A DNA stretch of 50,182 nt. Source: JBELHO01 sp042091375. Lineage in GTDB: Bacteria > Pseudomonadota > Gammaproteobacteria > Enterobacterales > Alteromonadaceae. The DNA is taken from the NCBI GenBank assembly GCA_042091375.1, contig JBELHO010000022.1, positions 1-50,182 of the forward strand, in the 5' to 3' direction. Made by a program: the position numbers and the translations under genes. Below, piece after piece: positions 44,205-50,182 of this stretch. The notes under the pieces are model-generated. The model saw nothing but the letters and a program-made list of their open reading frames with translations. It was not told where the DNA came from and did not search any database. Each line of letters starts with the position of its first letter. Position 1 is the first letter of the stretch.

Positions 44205-46277
44205 TCACCATATTTTGACCCTATTTTCAGGAGCGATATACATGGCATCACCTGCCTTGACATCGAACGCTTGATAAAATTCAGGCATATTAGACAACGA
44301 GCCTAAGGCTCTGAATTCACCGGGTGAATGAGAGTCGGTAGCGACTCGATTACGCATGGTTTTTTCAACCATTTTCGAGCGCCAAATTTGGGTATAACCA
44401 ATAAAGAAGCGTTGATCACCGGTTAATCCATCAATTACTGGAGCTTGTTTACCATTTAAAGAGGCTTTGTAAGCTTTATAGGCAATAGTAACACCAGATA
44501 AATCACCAATATTCTCCCCTAAAGTCAATTGACCATTAACTGTTAAATCGTCGAAAACAGCATACTTGTTATACTGTGCGACTAAATTATTAGCACGTTG
44601 TTTAAATGCCGCTAAGTCTGCTGGTGTCCACCAATTACGCAAATTGCCGTCACCGTCATATTTACTGCCCTGATCATCAAAACCATGGCCCATTTCATGA
44701 CCAATAACCGCACCGATGCCACCGTAATTGACTGCATCATCGGCAGCTAGATTAAAAAATGGCGGCTGTAATATGGCCGCTGGAAAAACAATTTCATTTT
44801 TGGTGGGGTTGTAATAAGCATTAACCGTTTGTGGAGTCATCGCCCACTCTTGCTTGTCTATAGCTTTACCTAACTTAGCTATTTGTTGTTGATGTTGGTT
44901 GTTTCCAGAGCGGATCATATTACCCACCAAATCATCGGCCTTTATGGCGAGTGCTGAATAATCACGCCACTTATCTGGGTAACCAATTTTAGGATCAAAC
45001 GCAGCTAACTTAACTTGTGCCGCATTTTTAGTGGTTGCAGACATCCACTCCAACTCAGTAATACTCTTGCCATATGCGGCACGTAAGTTCTCGACGAGTT
45101 GGTTCATTCTCGATTTAGCCTCAGGGGTAAAATGACGGCTAACGTACACTTTGCCAATGACTTCGCCTAAGTTTCTATTGACTACTGCCACACCTCTTTT
45201 CCAGAGGGGACGCTGTTCATTTCGGCCACTTAGTTGTGTGGCGTAAAAATCAAAGTTCTCGTTATCAATATCAGTAGTTAATGCACTAGCAAAGGCACTT
45301 AGGGTATGAAAGGTCAAATAGGTTTGCCAATCGGCAAGTGATGTCTCAGCAAATAAGTCACCAAAGCCCTCAACAAATGAAGGTTGGTTGACAATAAGAT
45401 CAGGTTGCTCTGTGGCGCCTTGTGCTGCTAAATAAGCTTGCCAGTTAAAACGGTTAGCTAGCGTACTTAATTCAGCCACTTTAAATTTATTGTAGCGTTT
45501 AGCACTGTCGCGAGATTCGACCCTTGACCAATGGAAGCTCGCTAACTTTGTCTCAATAGCCATTATAGTCGCAGCCGCTTGTTGACCGCCTTCAAGGCCA
45601 GATAAGCGAAACATGTTTTCAATATGCAATAAATAACCACTACGTAATTTAGCAAAGCGATCACTGTCATTGAGATAGTAATCTTTGTCGGGTAATCCCA
45701 AACCGCTTTGCCAAATATGGGTAGCGTAGCGGCTAGAATCTTTGGCATCAACACTAACGTAAAAAGCCAGCGGACTGGCAATGCCAACAGCTTGATATTG
45801 GCCAAAGAATGCGGCTAATTGATCTTTGTTTTCAAGGGCATTAATTTCAGTTAATAGCGGTGTGATCGGTGATATGCCAAGCTTGTTACGCATGTCGATA
45901 TTCATATATGAGCGAAATAAATCGGCAACTTTTTGCTCATCACTGCCTGCCACTAGATCCGATGTGGCAGCTAATTCTTCAATAATTGATTTTACATTGT
46001 CATCCGCTTCGTCGCGCAGATCATAGAATGAACCAATAGCCGTCTTGTCTGAAGGGATCTCAGTGTTTTTGATCCAGCCGCCATTGATATAACGATAAAA
46101 GTTATCTTGCGGACGAATTGACGTGTCGATATTGTTTTTGTCTATTCCTGATATTAACTCAGTGTTGACGATGCTGTTCTGCTCTGACAATTCAGTTGTG
46201 CTATTTTGCATGTCATTACTGCAACTTGCTACAAATAACATTGAGCTGCAAAACACAGAGGTAATTAATTTGTTCAT
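44205..46277 (-). CDS. M13 family zinc metallopeptidase lipoprotein (PepO-like)
   Basis: The protein has 690 residues. It has a lipoprotein signal with lipobox LFVASC (Cys at about residue 19), then the neprilysin-type N-terminal domain (DDFYRYINGGWIKNTEIP-like start) and the catalytic domain. The zinc motif HEMGH is at residues 527-531, and the third ligand Glu is in GENIGDLSG about 60 residues later. NAYYNPTKNEIVFPAAILQP is another family hallmark. It should cleave small peptides in the periplasm or at the cell surface. Confidence 0.95.
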   Translation of the reverse strand: MNKLITSVFCSSMLFVASCSNDMQNSTTELSEQNSIVNTELISGIDKNNIDTSIRPQDNFYRYINGGWIKNTEIPSDKTAIGSFYDLRDEADDNVKSIIEELAATSDLVAGSDEQKVADLFRSYMNIDMRNKLGISPITPLLTEINALENKDQLAAFFGQYQAVGIASPLAFYVSVDAKDSSRYATHIWQSGLGLPDKDYYLNDSDRFAKLRSGYLLHIENMFRLSGLEGGQQAAATIMAIETKLASFHWSRVESRDSAKRYNKFKVAELSTLANRFNWQAYLAAQGATEQPDLIVNQPSFVEGFGDLFAETSLADWQTYLTFHTLSAFASALTTDIDNENFDFYATQLSGRNEQRPLWKRGVAVVNRNLGEVIGKVYVSRHFTPEAKSRMNQLVENLRAAYGKSITELEWMSATTKNAAQVKLAAFDPKIGYPDKWRDYSALAIKADDLVGNMIRSGNNQHQQQIAKLGKAIDKQEWAMTPQTVNAYYNPTKNEIVFPAAILQPPFFNLAADDAVNYGGIGAVIGHEMGHGFDDQGSKYDGDGNLRNWWTPADLAAFKQRANNLVAQYNKYAVFDDLTVNGQLTLGENIGDLSGVTIAYKAYKASLNGKQAPVIDGLTGDQRFFIGYTQIWRSKMVEKTMRNRVATDSHSPGEFRALGSLSNMPEFYQAFDVKAGDAMYIAPENRVKIW

Positions 46278-46621
46278 ATTTCACTCATTTTATTTACTAA
46301 GACGATTAATGGTTTTGTACACTTCATTGAGACTTATCAGCGAATTGCATAGTAAGAGGATAAATACTTAAATACCAGCCTTGCTGTCTTCAAGCCTTTG
46401 GTTAAAGTTCAGTATTTGTAATAAAAGCAATACAGGCTATGCATTTCAGTTAAAAACTCGCACTATAGATAATTGCTATTTAACCGACAAGAAAATTAAA
46501 AAAGATCTATCTAGTCTGCAATAAGGGTAAATCTTAATTGCAAAATCATCAGCGATTTATGTTATGCTCCCCACACATAACAACTGCTTAGTCTAACGGC
46601 AAAATATAATAGAAAGGCTAA
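46278..46621. other. Divergent spacer between the M13 peptidase and lolC
   Basis: 344 nt. AAAGG at 46613-46617 is the lolC ribosome binding site. TTGCAA (46538-46543) and TATGCT (46563-46568) are a poor promoter pair with 19-nt spacing. Nothing else is recognised. Confidence 0.45.
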
Positions 46622-47851
46622 ATGTTTCAACCTGTTAGTTTATTTATAGGTCTTCGGTACAGCCGTAGTAAAAGTCGCACAGGCTTTGTATCCTTTATTA
46701 CTTTTTTTTCGATTACTGGCATTTTACTCGGTGTTGCCGCATTGATCACTGTAATTTCGGTGATGAATGGCTTTGAAGACCAACTAAAAAAGCGTATTTT
46801 AGGTATTGTTCCGCACGTTGTGGTCAGTGGTTCACAAGCAGCATTGCCCGACTGGCAAAATACTCAGCGACAATTATTGGCCTTGCCTTTGGTGAGTCAT
46901 GTCACCCCAATAATAGAAAGTGAAGCCTTGGTTTTTTCCGATACAGATCTGCAAGGGGTGATGATGCAAGGCATAATTCCTGAACTTGAACAGCATAATT
47001 TAGTCAATAACCACCTGCAATATGGTGATTTAACCGTTCTTAATAACACTGATTATGCCGTGGTCATCGGTTATTCACTGGCGCGTAAGTTAAACGTCAG
47101 GATTGGTGAAAAAATCAACCTATTGTTACCTAATAAAACTCGCTTTACCCCTATGGGGCGTATGCCAATGCAACGCAGTTTCACCTTAGTTGATGTATTT
47201 AATGTTGGCTCACAAGCAGATAATAGTGCGGTTTATATTCACAGCAAATACGCTGCTAGAATGCTGCGGCAGCCGCCTGACAGTGTTGGCGCGTTGAGAG
47301 TTTATCTCACTGATGCTTTTTCAGTTGATCTCTTTATGGAACGAACACCTGAACTATATCGCGACTATAATTTTACCCCTTGGAGTGAAAGCCAAGGCAC
47401 ACTGTTTTCTGCGGTTGGTGTGGAAAAAAATATGATGTGGTTAATGCTCAGTCTGATCATTGCCGTGGCGACATTCAATATTATTTCTGCATTGGTAATG
47501 GTGGTTATTAACAAACAAGGAGAGATAGCTATTCTTCAGACATTTGGTATGAACCGAGCTAATATTTTTAAGATCTTTATAACCCAAGGAATGATCAATG
47601 GGCTATGGGGTGTGTTTTTAGGGACTTTGCTAGGCATTGCTATTACCTTAAACCTCAATGAGATCTTATCTGGGCTGGGCATAAGTCTATTAGGGGCAGG
47701 GCACAGTCAGCAGGCATTGCCTATTGATTTTCAACTTGAGGATGTTATGACTATCATTTTTGCGAGTATTAGCATGAGTTTACTGGCCACTTTATATCCT
47801 GCGTATCGCGCATCACAAACTTATCCTGCAGAGGTGCTTCGTCATGAATAA
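46622..47851 (+). CDS. lolC: Lipoprotein-releasing ABC transporter permease LolC
   Basis: The protein has 409 residues and four transmembrane helices (one near 25-50, three between about 270 and 395), with a large periplasmic domain after the first. The N-terminus (LFIGLRYSRSKSRTGFVSFI) is the LolC/E signature. With LolD and LolE it extracts outer-membrane lipoproteins from the inner membrane for LolA. Its stop overlaps lolD by 8 nt. Confidence 0.94.
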   Translation: MFQPVSLFIGLRYSRSKSRTGFVSFITFFSITGILLGVAALITVISVMNGFEDQLKKRILGIVPHVVVSGSQAALPDWQNTQRQLLALPLVSHVTPIIESEALVFSDTDLQGVMMQGIIPELEQHNLVNNHLQYGDLTVLNNTDYAVVIGYSLARKLNVRIGEKINLLLPNKTRFTPMGRMPMQRSFTLVDVFNVGSQADNSAVYIHSKYAARMLRQPPDSVGALRVYLTDAFSVDLFMERTPELYRDYNFTPWSESQGTLFSAVGVEKNMMWLMLSLIIAVATFNIISALVMVVINKQGEIAILQTFGMNRANIFKIFITQGMINGLWGVFLGTLLGIAITLNLNEILSGLGISLLGAGHSQQALPIDFQLEDVMTIIFASISMSLLATLYPAYRASQTYPAEVLRHE

Positions 47852-48530
47852 CGGCTTACAGTGTCTGCGTGTAAAAAAATCCTATTGGCAACAAAACATA
47901 GAGACAGCTGTTTTACACGGTTTAGATTTGACCGTTGCGCAAGGCGAATTATTGGCTATTGTGGGGAGCTCTGGATGTGGAAAAAGTACTTTTTTACACA
48001 TAGCTGGTGGCTTAGATTTACCTTCGTCAGGTCAAGTACTTATTAATAACACTGATATTCATCAATTAACTGAACGGGAAAAAGCAACATTTAGAAATCA
48101 ACACATTGGTTTTATTTATCAATTTCATCACCTGATGATGGAGTTTTCCGCCTTAGAAAACGTCGCTATGCCCTTGTTGATCCGTGGTGACAAACCCAGT
48201 GCGGCTAAACATCAGGCGCAACAAATATTGACCCAAGTTGGACTGGGTCATCGTTTAAATCATCGTCCAGCAGAGCTGTCAGGTGGGGAACGTCAACGAG
48301 TGGCTATTGCTCGTGCTCTGGTAACTAAACCGTCATTAGTGTTAGCTGATGAGCCTACCGGTAATTTAGATTTTGATACCGCAGAGCAGATATATCAATT
48401 GTTAATAGAACTCAACAAAACATCGCAAACCAGTTTTGTCATTGTCACTCACGACTTGAATTTAGCCGCCAGAATGGATCGACAATTGCGTTTAGATCAC
48501 GGCGTACTCAAGCCTATGTTGGCGCAATAA
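47844..48530 (+). CDS. lolD: Lipoprotein-releasing ABC transporter ATPase LolD
   Basis: The protein has 228 residues. It has Walker A GSSGCGKS, the LolD-specific segment FIYQFHHLMMEFSALENVAMP, signature LSGGERQR and Walker B LVLADEPTGN, followed by the switch His. It drives the LolCDE complex from the cytoplasmic side. It is 4 nt before lolE. Confidence 0.96.
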   Translation: MNNGLQCLRVKKSYWQQNIETAVLHGLDLTVAQGELLAIVGSSGCGKSTFLHIAGGLDLPSSGQVLINNTDIHQLTEREKATFRNQHIGFIYQFHHLMMEFSALENVAMPLLIRGDKPSAAKHQAQQILTQVGLGHRLNHRPAELSGGERQRVAIARALVTKPSLVLADEPTGNLDFDTAEQIYQLLIELNKTSQTSFVIVTHDLNLAARMDRQLRLDHGVLKPMLAQ

Positions 48531-48534
48531 GCTT

Positions 48535-49791
48535 ATGTTTAAACCCCTTAGTGTTTATTTGGGCATCCGCTTTATTGGCAGTAAGCAAACCAGTGGCTTT
48601 GGTGCTTTTATTTCAGCGTCATCTACTCTAGGTATAGCCCTTGGCGTGATGGTATTAATTATTGGTTTATCGGCAATGAACGGTTTTGAGCGCGCCTTAG
48701 CAGAAAAATTTTTATCTGTTATTCCACATAGTGAATTAATCAGTGTTAATAAGCGTTTGCGGAATTGGCAAAGCACAGTGCAACAAGTCGAAAAACATCC
48801 ACAGGTGATTGCCGCCGCGCCAGTGATCAAAATTCCTGGCATGATGCAAAAGAAATCACAGCTTAAGTTTGTCGAATTGCGTGGTGTCGACGTTGATTTA
48901 GAAGCGAAAGTTTCAGCCATTCCCAAGTACATAACGGCGGGGCAATGGGCTGATTTATCAATGGCCAATGGTGTTGTTATTGGTGCTGGTGTTGCTAAAA
49001 AATTAGGGGTGACGGTGGGAGATAACATGCAGATGTTACTTTCTGCCGGTCAAGTCAACAGTAACTTCAATCAACCCCTGCGCAGTTTACTAAAACGCAA
49101 CATGACTGTGGTCGGTATTTTTAGTTTTGGCGGCGAGATCGATGCCAATCAAGCTTATATTTCACTGCAACAAGCGGCCAACATCCTTGATTATGAGGTA
49201 TTTGAAGCGCAAGGAGTACGCTTGAAAATCGACCAAATATTTGCTGCGACGCGGGTTGCTAACGAAGCGGCTTTACCCTTGCAGGAAATTGTTTACCTCT
49301 ACGATTGGACCATGACTCACGGAAATTTATACAACGATATTCAACTGGTTCGCATGGTGATGTTTATGGTTATTTCTCTGGTTATCGCGGTAGCTAGTTT
49401 TAACATAGTGTCGACCTTGATCATGGCGGTTAATGAAAAAAAACACGATATTGCGATATTACTCACTATGGGCGCTAAGCCCATTACCATCATGTTAACT
49501 TTTATTTTTCAAGGGGTAATCAATGGTATTTACGGCTGTGTTATCGGTGGCTCTTTTGGGGTGTTGATCGCTAATAACTTAAGCAACATCATTGCGTACT
49601 TAGAGCAATTATTTGCCTTTAAAATACTCTCTGCAGAGGTATATTTTATTGATTATTTACCGAGTTACGTTGAAGCTGGGGATGTAGTTATCACCCTGTC
49701 AATAGCATTGTTGATGAGTTTATTAGCGACGATTTATCCGGCTGTCAACGCCAGTAGAATAGAACCGGCAAAGATCTTAGGTCAAGGTTAA
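48535..49791 (+). CDS. lolE: Lipoprotein-releasing ABC transporter permease LolE
   Basis: The protein has 418 residues, with the same topology as LolC: a helix at about 20-45, a periplasmic domain and three C-terminal helices (about 275-405). FKPLSVYLGIRFIGSKQTSG and GLSAMNGFERAL are family features. It lies last in lolCDE, so it is LolE by position. Confidence 0.93.
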   Translation: MFKPLSVYLGIRFIGSKQTSGFGAFISASSTLGIALGVMVLIIGLSAMNGFERALAEKFLSVIPHSELISVNKRLRNWQSTVQQVEKHPQVIAAAPVIKIPGMMQKKSQLKFVELRGVDVDLEAKVSAIPKYITAGQWADLSMANGVVIGAGVAKKLGVTVGDNMQMLLSAGQVNSNFNQPLRSLLKRNMTVVGIFSFGGEIDANQAYISLQQAANILDYEVFEAQGVRLKIDQIFAATRVANEAALPLQEIVYLYDWTMTHGNLYNDIQLVRMVMFMVISLVIAVASFNIVSTLIMAVNEKKHDIAILLTMGAKPITIMLTFIFQGVINGIYGCVIGGSFGVLIANNLSNIIAYLEQLFAFKILSAEVYFIDYLPSYVEAGDVVITLSIALLMSLLATIYPAVNASRIEPAKILGQG

Positions 49792-49928
49792 ATTTACTCT
49801 TGTATCAGACACTTAACTACACCAAGATCAGCTTAGTTAAGCTATTGTTTTGACAATTGAACACTGTACTTGCGCTTGATCCATGTAGGCGGGAGTGAAT
49901 TGCTAGGTTGTAGCTCATTGATAGACTA

Positions 49929-50182
49929 TTATTTCGGTTTGAGTTTGCGTTGCAATCTTTTCTTCCATTCTTTGCTAACTGAATAACGCCACAATGCATT
50001 AATGCCTGTATACCCTATAATTGAAAAGAGTAGCGCTAATACCCCACAGCCAACAATAAAAGAGGGGCCAATGGTGGACAAACTATTGACAAACCATTGC
50101 CAGCTCAAATCAAATGCAAATGCATGTAGCGGAGCACCAATGATCCAGGTGCCAACGAGATAACAAAAATAAAATATAGCCG
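49929..50182 (-). CDS. DUF2062 family membrane protein (partial, C-terminal part)
   Basis: The complement gives an open frame from the window edge to TAA (49929-49931): about 83 residues including FYFCYLVGTWIIGAPLHAFA, FDLSWQWFVNSL, a hydrophobic helix GPSFIVGCGVLALLFSIIGY and the basic tail KKRLQRKLKPK. This matches the C-terminal half of DUF2062 proteins, which are often found next to lolCDE in this order. The start lies beyond the window. Its function is not known. Confidence 0.8.
   Translation of the reverse strand, partial: AIFYFCYLVGTWIIGAPLHAFAFDLSWQWFVNSLSTIGPSFIVGCGVLALLFSIIGYTGINALWRYSVSKEWKKRLQRKLKPK

Noticed and set aside
48555..49028. 157-codon minus-strand frame opposite lolE
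   Set aside because: It is an antisense shadow of lolE with no family match.

Overview
The window looks like about 50 kb of chromosome from a marine gammaproteobacterium of the order Alteromonadales, most likely a Colwellia/Thalassotalea-type organism. This is inferred from AT-rich codon use, the TtpC-type TonB system, the holD-rimI pair, the queA-tgt-yajC-secD-secF block and the suhB/trmJ-cysE-iscR-isc block. No search was run. It is a draft scaffold with two 100-N gaps (1446-1545 and 43757-43856), each flanked on both sides by identical sequence.

Layout. 44-1276 (-): a membrane-anchored serine hydrolase. 1277-2474: a long AT-rich non-coding stretch with a 13-bp minisatellite interrupted by a gap. 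2475-7419 (+): a six-gene TonB energy-transduction operon (DUF3450, ttpC, exbB, exbD, tonB, TPR). 7597-8140: a tiny membrane ORF and a lone receiver-domain response regulator. 8198-11294 (+): apt-dnaX-ybaB; dnaX carries a full set of signals for programmed -1 frameshifting. 11424-14236 (-): rimI, holD, tRNA-Trp and aceK. 14445-20075 (+): queA, tgt, yajC, secD, secF. 20262-22444 (-): an HD-GYP protein and a sulfotransferase-like protein. 22789-25399 (+): an NhaC-type antiporter and a PhzF-family protein. 25428-29638 (-): two bacterial-PH membrane proteins, an SUMT-type methyltransferase and suhB. 30097-37341 (+): trmJ, cysE, then iscR-iscS-iscU-iscA-hscB-hscA-fdx. 37737-39907 (+): a Fur-box-preceded operon (DUF3325-like, DUF3649-like, PepSY) whose PepSY gene is broken. 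40062-42471: a VF530-like gene, an MlaC-like gene (-) and an alpha/beta hydrolase. 42729-44095 (+): a KpsS/KpsC-like capsule gene split by an artificial gap. 44205-46277 (-): an M13 metallopeptidase lipoprotein. 46622-49791 (+): lolC-lolD-lolE. 49929-50182 (-): the C-terminal end of a DUF2062 protein.

How the genes work together. Most of the window is conserved housekeeping: replication (dnaX, holD, ybaB), queuosine tRNA modification (queA, tgt), Sec export, lipoprotein sorting (LolCDE) and Fe-S assembly. CysE supplies the cysteine pathway whose product IscS consumes. Iron and envelope energy are a second theme: a TonB system, an Isc operon with two IscR-type operators, and a Fur-box operon of siderophore-associated membrane proteins.

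I found no insertion sequence, prophage, CRISPR array or defence island, and no convincing novel multi-gene system. The best signals are the dnaX frameshift cassette, the duplicated IscR operator region, the doubly disrupted PepSY gene, and the proof from flanking sequence that the second gap is an assembly artefact inside one gene.
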